Assembly (NCBI RefSeq): GCF_001612845.1
Contig: NZ_BDBF01000010.1
Span: 124,001 to 188,000, forward strand
Direction of reading: 5' to 3'
DNA from: Nocardia elegans NBRC 108235
Lineage (GTDB): Bacteria; Actinomycetota; Actinomycetes; Mycobacteriales; Mycobacteriaceae
Length of the DNA: 64,000 nt
Part shown: positions 15,514-23,899 of the stretch, in pieces
Position numbering within the stretch: the stretch's first letter is position 1
Layout of the letters: each line of letters starts with the position of its first letter
Position numbers and translations under genes: made by a program
The notes under the pieces: generated by a model
What the model saw: only the letters and a program-made list of their open reading frames with translations
Database searches by the model: none
Told to the model about the DNA's origin: nothing

Positions 15514-16488
15514 TCAGAACGTGAATTGATCGCCGTACGCGGTGGTTTGGACCAGACCCGTCGCCGTCGACACCGTGGTGGAGACGAACGGGACGGCCGC
15601 AACCGGGGACGCGCATTGGGAGACGTTCAACGCGGCGTTGTTGAAGGCGATGTGATAGGGGAACGTGGTCGTGTTGTCCAGGGTGGCCGTCGCGGTGGTG
15701 GCGGTGGTGACCTGACCGGGACCGATGTTCGCGTCCAGATTCTCGGACAGTCCCAGGGAGCCGCCGACGCTCGGCCCGAGGTCGAAACCGGGCGGCGATA
15801 CTCCGGGCAGCGTCGCGCTGCCGGACGTGGTCGGCAGGGCAGGGGTGGTGGGAGTCGTCGTGGGGGGAGTCGTTGTAGGGGGAGTCGTCGTGGTGGGGGT
15901 GGTCGTGGTCGGGGTTGTCGTGGTGGTGACCGTCGTGGTGGGCGCAACACTCGTGCCGACAGCCTTGGTTTGGGTGGTCGTGGGGGGAGTTGTCGTAGTG
16001 CGGGCGGTGGTGGAGGAGGCGCCGGTACCGCTGGGGGTGGTCGTGGTCGGAGTGGCGCTACCGGTGGTCGCGATGGGCGCGGCGGCGGTCGTCAGCGACG
16101 GTGGCGTGAACGTCGGGGAGATGCTCAGTTGCAGCCCTTGGTTGGGCGAAATGCCTACGTCGATGCCGCCTGCCACGCTGATCCCGCAGCCGAGCAGGAA
16201 TCCCGCGACCGCCTGACCCGAGGTGATCGGGTCGCCTTCGACGTTGACCGAGAAATTCCCGGACAACTGCGCGGCATGCGAGAACGTCATGAGATAGTTC
16301 GGTGTCCGGTCACCGGGTGGGTTCACACCTATGTTGTCCACCGACGCGGTCAGATGGACTCCCGAACCTGTCACGTCCGTGCCGGGTGGCTGGGCGTGAC
16401 TCGTTTCGCTGCCGCCGGTCCATAAGATCGACGCGACGGCGGTAACCGCGGCGATACCCGTCGCGGCGGCGATGAGAGGACGTCGCAT
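15514..16488 (-). CDS. MspA-family porin with a Thr/Pro-rich insert
   Basis: This is a 324-aa secreted protein. Signal peptide: about residues 1-33. Residues about 43-128 match the N-terminal half of the mycobacterial outer-membrane porin MspA family (GVHLTASVDNIGVNPP, MTFSHAAQLSGNFS, VAGFLLGCGISVAGGIDVG). Residues about 130-225 form a low-complexity Thr/Pro/Ser-rich stretch (runs such as PTTTTPTTTTPPTTTPPTTT). The MspA-like C-terminal half then resumes at GFDLGPSVGGSLGLSENL and runs to the end. MspA porins are octameric and let hydrophilic solutes cross the mycolic-acid outer membrane. The insert falls in the region of the porin constriction and loop, so it may be exposed or may modify gating. 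This placement is inferred from family order only. Confidence 0.8.
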   Translation of the reverse strand: MRRPLIAAATGIAAVTAVASILWTGGSETSHAQPPGTDVTGSGVHLTASVDNIGVNPPGDRTPNYLMTFSHAAQLSGNFSVNVEGDPITSGQAVAGFLLGCGISVAGGIDVGISPNQGLQLSISPTFTPPSLTTAAAPIATTGSATPTTTTPSGTGASSTTARTTTTPPTTTQTKAVGTSVAPTTTVTTTTTPTTTTPTTTTPPTTTPPTTTPTTPALPTTSGSATLPGVSPPGFDLGPSVGGSLGLSENLDANIGPGQVTTATTATATLDNTTTFPYHIAFNNAALNVSQCASPVAAVPFVSTTVSTATGLVQTTAYGDQFTF

Positions 16489-16611
16489 AGCTGGATCCTG
16501 TTCCTCGGTGTCACGGCAGCAGTCCCCGAACAGCTATCGACCGGCAAGCATAATGCGCGAACCCGCACGGACCCCGGATTCGCCGCGCGCCACGCCGCCC
16601 ACCTCGAGATT

Positions 16612-17661
16612 TCAAGCGGGGTAGACATGGATTTCGGTCGCCTTGACCGCGGCCCATACCCGCATACCCGGTTGAATGCGCAGGTCGGCCACCGCCGCCG
16701 CGGTGATGTCGGCGAGCACGGGTGGAGCTCCGTCGAGGCGGACGCGGGTGAGGTTGGCGTGGTGTTCCAGGCCGCCGACGGTCACCGGCCAGGTGTTGCG
16801 GGGGCTGCCGCCGGGTTGCTGGGGATGCAGGCTCACCGCGGTAGGCGGGAAGGTGAGGAAGACGCGGCCCGTGGCCGGAGCGGCGACGGTGAGGTGCCCG
16901 CCGTTGTCGATCTCGACGCCGGTGCCCGCGGCGGTGCCGCGAAACAGATTGAGCCCCATCAGATCTGCGACATAGTCCGACCGCGGCCGCCGGGCGATCT
17001 CGGCCGGCGCGCCCTGCTGGACGATCGCGCCCTGTTCGAGGATGACGAGCCGGTCCGCCAGCACCATCGCGTCGAGCGGATCGTGGGTGACCACCACGGT
17101 CTGGCCGCGATAGTCGCGCAGGTGGCGGGCCAGGTCGGCGCGCACCTGCCCCCGGGTCCCGGCGTCGAGCGCGGCCAGTGGTTCGTCGAGCAGCAGCAGC
17201 TGCGGGTCGGTGGCCAGGGCGCGCGCGAGCGCCACCCGCTGCGCCTGTCCGCCGGAGAGTGTGCGCGGTGCGGCGTGCGCGTGCTCGGCGAGACCTACCC
17301 GGGCGAGCTGCTCGGCGGCGCGGGCCCGCGCCTGCGCGCGCCGCATGCCGCGGGCCCGCAAGCCGAACGCGACGTTCTCGAGCGCCGAAAGATGCTGAAA
17401 CAGCAGGTAATCCTGGAAGACGACGCCGACCTGTCGCTGCTCGGCCGGGACGAAAACTCCCGGCGGTTCGTCCCAGACCCGGTCGGCGACGCTGAGGCGT
17501 CCACCGGTGAGCGGTTCGAGCCCGGCCAGCGCACGCAGCGCCGTGGTCTTCCCGGCGCCGTTGGGCCCGAGCAGCGCCACCACCTCACCGGGTTCGACGG
17601 TGAGCGCCAGGCCGAGGCGGAAGCGCTCCCGCCGCACCTCGAGTTCGGCCCGCAGCGTCAT
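16612..17661 (-). CDS. modC: Molybdate ABC transporter ATP-binding protein ModC
   Basis: This is a 349-aa ATPase of the molybdate importer. Walker A is LGPNGAGKT (residues 31-39). The Q-loop VVFQDYLLFQHLSALENV, the signature LSGGQAQRVALARAL, Walker B LLLLDEPLAALD and the switch His (VVVTHDPLDA) are all present. The C-terminal 80 residues form a TOBE-type molybdate-binding domain (GLEHHANLTRVRLDG ... VWAAVKATEIHVYP). The ATG at 17661 overlaps the stop of modB in an ATGA arrangement, so the genes are translationally coupled. The operon order is HTH/mop, modA, modB, modC. Confidence 0.93.
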   Translation of the reverse strand: MTLRAELEVRRERFRLGLALTVEPGEVVALLGPNGAGKTTALRALAGLEPLTGGRLSVADRVWDEPPGVFVPAEQRQVGVVFQDYLLFQHLSALENVAFGLRARGMRRAQARARAAEQLARVGLAEHAHAAPRTLSGGQAQRVALARALATDPQLLLLDEPLAALDAGTRGQVRADLARHLRDYRGQTVVVTHDPLDAMVLADRLVILEQGAIVQQGAPAEIARRPRSDYVADLMGLNLFRGTAAGTGVEIDNGGHLTVAAPATGRVFLTFPPTAVSLHPQQPGGSPRNTWPVTVGGLEHHANLTRVRLDGAPPVLADITAAAVADLRIQPGMRVWAAVKATEIHVYPA

Positions 17662-18473
17662 GCCGCTCCTCGAATCCAGCGCTCGCGCAACGACACCAGC
17701 ACCGCGACCGACACCAGCAGCAGCACCAGGCTGAGCACGATCGCGGCATCGGGATCGGTTTCCAGCGCGAGATACACCGCCAGCGGCATGGTGGTGGTGC
17801 GGCCGGGGAAATTCCCGGCGAAGGTGATGGTCGCGCCGAATTCGCCGAGCGCCCGAGCCCAGCACAGTACGCCGCCGGCGAGCACGCCCGGCAGGATCGC
17901 GGGCAGGGTGACGCGACGGAAGGTGTACCAGGGGGTCGCGCCGAGAGTGGCGGCGGCTTCCTCGTAGCGGGTGTCGGTGCTGCGCAGCGCGCCCTCCACC
18001 GAGATGACCAGAAACGGCATGGCGACGAACGCCTCGGCCACCACCACCCCCGGCGTCGTGAACGGCAGCGAGACGCCGAACCAGTCGTACAGATACCGCC
18101 CGAGCAGCCCGCGGCGGCCGAACACCAGCAGCAGTGCCACACCTCCGACCACCGGCGGCAGGACCAGCGGCACCGTCACCAGCGCGCGGATCACGCCCCG
18201 GCCCGGGATGTCCGCCCGCGCCAGCAGCCAGGCCAGCGGGATGCCCGACAGCAGGCAGATCACGGTCGCGCAGCTCGCGCAGATCAGCGAAAGTCGCAGG
18301 GCGGTACCGACTTCCGCGCTGAACAGCCGGTCGGTCAGGCTCGCCCACGGGGTGCGCGCCAGCAGACCGATCAGCGGAATCACCAGGAACGCCAGCGCGC
18401 CGAGCGCGGGCAGCACCAGCACGACCGGCCGCCGTCCCGATATCGCCCGTCGCCGCGTTCCCGGCCTGCTCAC
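17658..18473 (-). CDS. modB: Molybdate ABC transporter permease ModB
   Basis: This is a 271-aa inner-membrane permease with about five to six helices, beginning at VVLVLPALGALAFLVIPLIG. The conserved EAA-type loop that contacts ModC is EEAAATLGATPWYTFRRVTLPAI, and ARALGEFGATITFAGNFPG is a hallmark of ModB/CysT-type permeases. The GTG start at 18473 overlaps the modA stop by 4 nt (GTGA). I rejected the longer ORF start at 18812 because it lies inside modA and adds a non-hydrophobic Arg-rich segment. Confidence 0.92.
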   Translation of the reverse strand: MSRPGTRRRAISGRRPVVLVLPALGALAFLVIPLIGLLARTPWASLTDRLFSAEVGTALRLSLICASCATVICLLSGIPLAWLLARADIPGRGVIRALVTVPLVLPPVVGGVALLLVFGRRGLLGRYLYDWFGVSLPFTTPGVVVAEAFVAMPFLVISVEGALRSTDTRYEEAAATLGATPWYTFRRVTLPAILPGVLAGGVLCWARALGEFGATITFAGNFPGRTTTMPLAVYLALETDPDAAIVLSLVLLLVSVAVLVSLRERWIRGAA

Positions 18474-19255
18474 GGGGCGTCGAATCCCGCGGCGGCGAAC
18501 ACCTTCTTCGCCGCATCGGAGTGCACGTAGTCGACGAAGGCGGCGGCCGCGGCGGCGTGCGGGGCCTTGGCGAGCGGTGCGATCGGATAGGTGTTGACCA
18601 CCTTCGCCGATTCCGGGAAGTCGATGCCCTGCACCTTGTCGCCGGCCGCCTGCACATCGGTGCGGTAGACCAGTGCGGCGTCGACCTCGTCCAGGGTCAC
18701 CTTGGTGAGCACGGCCTTGACATCCTGCTCGCGGGTGTCGGGCCGCGGGGTGATGCCGGCGATCTGGAAAACCTTCTCCGCAGCCGCACCGCACGGCACC
18801 TGTACCGCGCACAGCGCGATCCGGGGCTCGGGTTTGCCGAGGTCGGCCAGTCCGGTGATCTTGCCCGGATTTCCCTCGGGCACCGCGATTTCCAGCCGAT
18901 TGCTCACGAACGTCTCCGGTTTCGCGGTGACCTCACCGGCGTCGACCACCTGCTGCATATTGGCCGGGGCCGCGGAGGCGAAGACATCGGCCGGCGCCCC
19001 CTGCTCGATCTGCTGGGCCAGTGCCGAACTGCCGCCGAAGCTGTAGACGACCTTCACGCCCGGGTGGGCGGCCTCGAAGTCGTGTCCGAGTTTCGTGAAC
19101 GTCTCGGTGAGCGAGGCCGCCGCGAAAACCGTGACCGTGCCCGAGAGCTGGTCCGTTCCGGTGGCGGACTTCGCGTCGTCGGAACCGCATCCGGCCAGGC
19201 CCGCGGTGACTGCCACGACGGCCGCTGCGGCGCCGATGGTGCGCAAGATCTGCAT
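18470..19255 (-). CDS. modA: Molybdate-binding lipoprotein ModA
   Basis: This is a 261-aa periplasmic-type substrate-binding lipoprotein. The signal peptide ends in the lipobox LAGC with the lipidated Cys at residue 23. The mature protein has the ModA signatures TVFAAASLTETFTKLG, YSFGGSSALAQQIEQGAPAD, and the C-terminal DAALVYRTDV with YPIAPL. It captures molybdate (or tungstate) and delivers it to ModB. ATG 19255 lies 6 nt after the stop of the upstream regulator gene; a TTG at 19264 overlapping that stop (TTGA) is an alternative start. Confidence 0.92.
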   Translation of the reverse strand: MQILRTIGAAAAVVAVTAGLAGCGSDDAKSATGTDQLSGTVTVFAAASLTETFTKLGHDFEAAHPGVKVVYSFGGSSALAQQIEQGAPADVFASAAPANMQQVVDAGEVTAKPETFVSNRLEIAVPEGNPGKITGLADLGKPEPRIALCAVQVPCGAAAEKVFQIAGITPRPDTREQDVKAVLTKVTLDEVDAALVYRTDVQAAGDKVQGIDFPESAKVVNTYPIAPLAKAPHAAAAAAFVDYVHSDAAKKVFAAAGFDAP

Positions 19256-19260
19256 CCTCG

Positions 19261-19674
19261 TCAACTTTCTGGAATTTCGACCACGACGTGGGTCGATTTG
19301 ACCGAGGCGACGGCGATACTGCCGACCTCGAGACCGAGTTCGTCGACCGATTCCCGGCTGACCAGCGAGACCAGCCGGAACGGTCCGGCCTGCATCTCGA
19401 CCTGCGCCATCACCGTGTCCTTGACGATACGGGTGACGATGCCGCGCATCCGGTTGCGGGCCGAGGCGGCCACGGTGACGCCGGGTTCGCGCGCCTCGGC
19501 GTGTTGACCACGCAAGACCTCGGCCAGATCCGCGCCACGCACCCCCTTGCGGCCGCTGTCGAGCCGGATCTCCGGCAGTCGCCCCTGATCGATCCAGCGC
19601 CGCACGGTGTCGTCGCTGACCCCCAGCAGCGCCGCCGCCTCACTGATCCGCAAATTCGTCACAATGGGAAGCAT
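19261..19674 (-). CDS. HTH plus Mop (TOBE) molybdate-responsive protein
   Basis: This is a 137-aa protein. It begins with an excisionase/MerR-like helix-turn-helix (LRISEAAALLGVSDDTVRRWIDQG), which is followed from about residue 70 by one Mop/TOBE domain (NRMRGIVTRIVKDTVMAQVE ... VGSIAVASVKSTHVVVEI). The Mop module binds molybdate or tungstate, so this is probably the molybdate sensor for the modABC operon it heads. Spacing to modA is 5 nt. Actinobacterial homologues are annotated as molybdopterin-binding proteins; a DNA-binding role is inferred from the HTH. Confidence 0.85.
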   Translation of the reverse strand: MLPIVTNLRISEAAALLGVSDDTVRRWIDQGRLPEIRLDSGRKGVRGADLAEVLRGQHAEAREPGVTVAASARNRMRGIVTRIVKDTVMAQVEMQAGPFRLVSLVSRESVDELGLEVGSIAVASVKSTHVVVEIPES

Positions 19675-19715
19675 ATTGCCGTGAATGCGGTACGCAAGCC
19701 CCGCAAGTCCGCTCG

Positions 19716-19853
19716 GTGCGGGCGCGGGTCGCCACCGCGCCCGAATATCCGGACCTGTGGCGTGAATTCGTCGCTATGACACCGGATTACGAGTTCTATC
19801 GGCGCCAGGCGGGCGGGCGCACGATCCCGCTGGTCGTTCTCGAACCGCGCTGA
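19716..19853 (+). pseudogene. C-terminal remnant of a deazaflavin (F420)-dependent nitroreductase
   Basis: The 45 codons from 19716 to the TGA at 19853 read VRARVATAPEYPDLWREFVA, then MTPDYEFYRRQAGGR and TIPLVVLEPR. This is the conserved end of the Ddn-type, F420H2-dependent quinone reductase/nitroreductase family (usual length about 130-150 aa). No matching N-terminal two-thirds exists upstream, where the mop gene begins. It is best read as a truncated gene left at a rearrangement point. Confidence 0.65.
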
Positions 19854-19857
19854 GCGT

Positions 19858-20289
19858 TCAGCAGTACAGGTCGACGAACCGGTCGAGTGAGCGTTCGATA
19901 TCGCCCCGCAGCGCTCGCGCGACCGTCGCTCCGATCGGGCCGAACAGCGGTCGCCCACCCAGATCGATGTCGACGGTGACCGCCGAACCCGAGGCGTTCG
20001 GCGCGACCAGCAGTTCCAGTCCCAGTTTGGTACCGCCCTTGCCGGCGCCGCTCAGCACGAGCCGGCGCGGTGGTTCGGCGGTGCGCACGGTCCAGCGCAC
20101 GCGGTTGCGCAGACCCTTCACCGAGGCGATGCCCACCAGTTCGGTACCCGGGGTCAGCTCGTCGGGCACCCGGCTGCGCCACGCCTCGTGCATGATCAGC
20201 CACTGGTCGAGCTCGCCCAGATTCGCCGCGTGCGACCACGCCCGATCGGGGGAGATCGGAACGTCCACCGAGACCTTCAGTTTCGCCAC
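19858..20289 (-). CDS. SRPBCC-fold protein, Rv0910-family toxin-like
   Basis: This is a 143-aa START/SRPBCC-fold protein. Its beginning (KLKVSVDVPISPDRAWSHAA), the middle (ASVKGLRNRVRWTVRTAEPP) and the end (LGGRPLFGPIGATVARALRG) closely match Mycobacterium Rv0910, described as the toxin of a type II pair with the small antitoxin Rv0909. No small antitoxin-like ORF adjoins it here: xdhC lies upstream and the nitroreductase remnant downstream. SRPBCC proteins usually bind lipids or other hydrophobic ligands, so a toxin role is only inferred from family naming. Confidence 0.75.
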   Translation of the reverse strand: MAKLKVSVDVPISPDRAWSHAANLGELDQWLIMHEAWRSRVPDELTPGTELVGIASVKGLRNRVRWTVRTAEPPRRLVLSGAGKGGTKLGLELLVAPNASGSAVTVDIDLGGRPLFGPIGATVARALRGDIERSLDRFVDLYC

Positions 20290-20331
20290 GGGTGGATGGT
20301 AACCGCCGGTGATTCGGCCATCCGACCGTGG

Positions 20332-21399
20332 TTACGAGGCGAGTCCGGGGTCGGCGTGGATCGGCCGGTCCGTCGCCGAGAGCGGTTGCCCGGAACCGCC
20401 GCGGCGCACCGCCACGATCTCGGCGCCGATCGACACCGCGGTCTCCTCCGGTGTGCGGCCGCCGAGTTCCAGTCCGATCGGTGAATGCAGCCGGTGCAGC
20501 TGGTCATCGCTGATGCCGTTGTCGCGCAGGTGTTTCCGTCGCTTTCGATCCGACCGCCGCGAACCCATCGCCCCCACGTAGGCCACCGGCAGTCGCAGCG
20601 CTGTCGCGAGGACCGGCACATCGAATTTCGGGTCGTGGGTCAGCACGCAGATCACCGTGCGCGAATCGACGTGCGTACCGGCCAGATACCGATCGGGCCG
20701 ATCGCGCACCACCTCGTCGGCCTCGGGCAGACGCGCCCGGTCGGCGAAGACCGGGCGCGGTTCGCAGACGGTGACGCGGTAGCCGAGCAGCCGCCCGACC
20801 CGGCACAGCGCGGTGGTGAAATCGGTGGCGCCGAAGACGATCATGCGCGGTGGCGGGGCGAAGGACGTCACGAACACGGTGCGTTCACCCTCCGCGCACC
20901 CGATGGTGCGGACCGCGCTGGTGGCGGCCTCGAGCATGGCGCGAGCATGTGCGATCACCGCCGGGTCGGCGGGCCCTCCGATCGAGCGATCCGGTCGCAC
21001 CGCGACGATCGCGCCGGATTCCAGATCGCGGACCAGGGCGACCGGCCGATCCGGATCCAGTGCGACGTCGATCGTCTCGTACTCGGCCGCGGTCACCCGG
21101 TGGATGAACACCTCCAGTTCCCCGCCGCAGGTGAGCCCGACCGCGAAGGCGTCGTCGGCGCTGTAGCCGAAGGTGCGCCGGACCGGCTCCCCGGATGCGA
21201 GCACCTGCAGGCATTCCTCGTAGACCGCGCCCTCCACGCAGCCGCCGGAGAGGCTGCCACGCACCTGGCCGGACGCGGAGACCGCCATGGTGGTGCCCAA
21301 TGCCCTTGGCGCGCTGCCCCGTACGCCGATCACGGTGGCCAAGGCGTATGTCGTTGCGGCGGCATGCCAGTGCCGCAGGTGCTCGCCGAGTTCCCGCAC
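20332..21399 (-). CDS. xdhC: XdhC-family molybdenum cofactor maturation/insertion factor
   Basis: This 355-aa protein has the two XdhC domains. The N-terminal domain contains ATVIGVRGSAPRALGTTMAV and SLSGGCVEGAVYEE with its conserved Cys, and the C-terminal Rossmann-like domain contains VCVLTHDPKFDVPVLATAL (via ICVLTHD) and AYVGAMGSRRS. XdhC proteins bind the molybdopterin cofactor, protect it during sulfuration and load it into xanthine-dehydrogenase-family enzymes. It is divergent from the hydroxylase operon at 21548, with about 150 nt of shared promoter DNA, which supports a common function and regulation. Confidence 0.88.
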   Translation of the reverse strand: MRELGEHLRHWHAAATTYALATVIGVRGSAPRALGTTMAVSASGQVRGSLSGGCVEGAVYEECLQVLASGEPVRRTFGYSADDAFAVGLTCGGELEVFIHRVTAAEYETIDVALDPDRPVALVRDLESGAIVAVRPDRSIGGPADPAVIAHARAMLEAATSAVRTIGCAEGERTVFVTSFAPPPRMIVFGATDFTTALCRVGRLLGYRVTVCEPRPVFADRARLPEADEVVRDRPDRYLAGTHVDSRTVICVLTHDPKFDVPVLATALRLPVAYVGAMGSRRSDRKRRKHLRDNGISDDQLHRLHSPIGLELGGRTPEETAVSIGAEIVAVRRGGSGQPLSATDRPIHADPGLAS

Positions 21400-21547
21400 G
21401 CCGACCTCCGATGAGAATTACATTCTCCTTCTACTGTAGCGACGTACTCACTTTCGGCATATATTGTTAACCGACCGCGAGGTGCCGGTCCTTGTCCGAC
21501 GGCGAACAAGAGGGGATCAGTCCGATGACCGCGATGCGAGCCGCCCG
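21400..21547. promoter_or_regulatory. Divergent promoter region between xdhC and the hydroxylase operon
   Basis: This 148-bp region is clearly more AT-rich than its surroundings around 21415-21472. It includes ACATTCTCCTTCTACTGTAG and CATATATTGTTAAC, where promoters and an operator for both directions would be expected. I cannot assign exact -10 and -35 elements. Confidence 0.4.
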
Positions 21548-23899
21548 ATGACCTCGACGACAACAACCGCGAGCGCCTCCGTGGTCGGCGCGCGGATCCC
21601 GCGCATAGAGGACGCGCGCCTGGTCACCGGCGCGGGAACCTTCGTCGACGATGTGACCCGCCCGGGCGCGGCGCACGCCTGCTTCGTGCGCAGTCCGCTG
21701 CCCCGCGCGACCATCGGCGCGATCGACGTGTCGGCGGCGCTGGAACTGGACGGGGTACTCGCCGTCTACACCGCCGCTGACCTCAATCCCGGTGCGCACG
21801 AGATCTCCTACGACCTGGACATGGTCGGTATGCCGCCGGTGCCGCGTCCGCCGCTGGCCGAGGAGGAGGTCCGATTCGTCGGCGATCCGGTCGCACTGGT
21901 GATCGCCGCCGACCGCTATATCGCCGAAGACGCCGCCGAACTGGTCGTCATCGACTACGAACCGCTGGACCCGGTGGTCGACTACACCACCGCGGAACAG
22001 TCGCCCAATCTGGTGCACGCCGGATTCGCCGGTAATTCGGCCGGGGCGATGGGCGGGCGTCCGGCCGCCGACCTGGCACCGCTGTTCGACTCGGCCGCGC
22101 ATGTGGTGCGCCAGCAGATCTTTCAGCAGGCCTATCTGCCGGTGCCGATGGAAACCCGCGGCATCCTCGCCGAATGGTCGGCGTCGACGACGGAGATGAC
22201 GATCTGGATCGCCACCCAGTCGCCGCACGAGGTCCGCGCGTTCTGCGCCCGGCTGCTCGGCATCGACGAACACCAGGTCCGGGTGATCGCGCGCGACACC
22301 GGCGGCGGTTTCGGGCTCAAGCAACTGCCGCTGCGCGAGGAGACCTGCGTCATGCTCGCCTCGCGTGCGCTCGGCACCCCGGTGAAGTGGATCGAGGACC
22401 GTCAGGAGAATCTGATGGCCTCGGGCCTGGCCCGGCACGAGAACGCCGATGTGGCAATGGCATTCGACGCCGACGGCCGGATCGTCGCGGCCTCCATCGA
22501 TCATGTGCAGAACGTCGGCGCCTATCCGACACCCTCGCCGATCACCGGTGGTGTGGTCGTGGGCATTCTGTTCCCCGGCCCCTACCGCATCACCGACGCC
22601 TCGTTCAGTTCGAAGTTCCTCTACTCCAACACCGTCGGTCGGGTCGCCTATCGGGGGCCGTGGCAGTTCGAATCCGTGGCGCGCGAGGTGCTGCTCGACC
22701 GCGCGGCCCGGCAGATCGGCATCGACCCGATCGAGCTGCGCCGCCGGAACATGCTGCGCCGCGACGAATTACCGTGGGCCAATCCCAACGGCATGTCCTA
22801 CGACAACATCTCGCCGATGGAGACGCTCGAGCAGGCGGTCGAGAAACTGGACTACGACGCCTTCCGCGCCGAACAGCGCGCCGCCCGCGCACACGGCCGC
22901 TACCTCGGCGTCGGCACCTGCACCTATGTGGAACCGACCACCGGCGCGAGCCCGTTCCTCAGCACCGAGGGCGCCACCATCCGCATCGAACCGAGCGGCA
23001 AGGTCAACGTCTACGTGGCGGGCGGTTCGGCCGGAAACAGCCTGGAGACCACGGTCGTTCAGCTCGCGGCCGACGCGCTCGGGGTCACGCTCTCGGATGT
23101 GCGCACCATTCAGGGCGATACCGCGGTGACGCCGTTCGGCGGCGGCACCGGGGGCAGCCGGTCCGGATCGATGACCGCGGGTGCGATCGGGCAGACCGCG
23201 GCCGGGTTGCGCGAGCGGATCGTCGCGATCGCCGCCCACCGATTGGGCGTCGCGCCGGAGGAGATCGAGTTCGCCGACAGTCGCGCGAGTGTGCGCGGCG
23301 CTCCCGACAAGGGGCTGACGCTGGCCGAGATCGCCGACATCGCCTACTTTCAGGCCGACAGTCTGCCGCCCGGAGTGCCGCCGGGGCTCGAGGCCAACGG
23401 CCGGCACAAGACCTCGCAGATGGCGATCTGGGCCAACGCCACCCACATCTGCACCTGCGAGGTCGACATCGAGACCGGAGCGGTGACGCTGCTGCGCTAC
23501 ATCGTCAGCGAGGACGTCGGCCCGATGATCAACCCCAATGTGGTGGAGGGCCAGATCTACGGCGGCACGGTGCAAGGCATCGGCGGCGCGCTCTACGAAC
23601 ATCTCGCCTACGACGAGAGCGGAAATCCGGTCGCGACGACCTTCCTGGACTATCTGCTGCCGACCGCGATGGAGGTTCCGGATATCGAGGTCGGCCACAT
23701 CGAGACGCCGAGTCCGGGGCCGGGCAGCTTCAAGGGCGTCGGTGAGGGCGGAGCGATCGGCGCGGCGCCGGCCGTGCTCAACGCCGTCGCGGATGCGTTG
23801 TCGCCGTTCGGGATCGAGCTTCGGGAGCTGCCGCTCTCACCCGCACGGATCGTGGAGATGGTGGAGCGGGCACGTGCCGCCGGGAAGGAGTCGGCATGA
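21548..23899 (+). CDS. Molybdenum hydroxylase large subunit (xanthine dehydrogenase/CoxL family)
   Basis: This 783-aa subunit carries the molybdopterin-cytosine-dinucleotide cofactor. Visible landmarks are the N-terminal IPRIEDARLVTGAGTFVDD, IATQSPHEVRAF, DTGGGFGLKQLPLREE, the active-site loop AYRGPWQFE, and the catalytic-Glu motif GVGEGGAIGAAPAVLNAV. The loop is neither the AYRCSFR form of true CO dehydrogenase nor the AYRGAGR of form II enzymes, so the substrate is unknown. It overlaps the FAD subunit gene in an ATGA arrangement. I chose ATG 21548 because the family N-terminus begins there; the ORF opens at 21464. Confidence 0.88.
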   Translation: MTSTTTTASASVVGARIPRIEDARLVTGAGTFVDDVTRPGAAHACFVRSPLPRATIGAIDVSAALELDGVLAVYTAADLNPGAHEISYDLDMVGMPPVPRPPLAEEEVRFVGDPVALVIAADRYIAEDAAELVVIDYEPLDPVVDYTTAEQSPNLVHAGFAGNSAGAMGGRPAADLAPLFDSAAHVVRQQIFQQAYLPVPMETRGILAEWSASTTEMTIWIATQSPHEVRAFCARLLGIDEHQVRVIARDTGGGFGLKQLPLREETCVMLASRALGTPVKWIEDRQENLMASGLARHENADVAMAFDADGRIVAASIDHVQNVGAYPTPSPITGGVVVGILFPGPYRITDASFSSKFLYSNTVGRVAYRGPWQFESVAREVLLDRAARQIGIDPIELRRRNMLRRDELPWANPNGMSYDNISPMETLEQAVEKLDYDAFRAEQRAARAHGRYLGVGTCTYVEPTTGASPFLSTEGATIRIEPSGKVNVYVAGGSAGNSLETTVVQLAADALGVTLSDVRTIQGDTAVTPFGGGTGGSRSGSMTAGAIGQTAAGLRERIVAIAAHRLGVAPEEIEFADSRASVRGAPDKGLTLAEIADIAYFQADSLPPGVPPGLEANGRHKTSQMAIWANATHICTCEVDIETGAVTLLRYIVSEDVGPMINPNVVEGQIYGGTVQGIGGALYEHLAYDESGNPVATTFLDYLLPTAMEVPDIEVGHIETPSPGPGSFKGVGEGGAIGAAPAVLNAVADALSPFGIELRELPLSPARIVEMVERARAAGKESA

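Noticed and set aside
15816..16100. Repetitive stretch that resembles a CRISPR array at first sight
   Set aside because: The units are short, irregular and in frame with a Thr/Pro-coding segment of the porin; there are no spacers.
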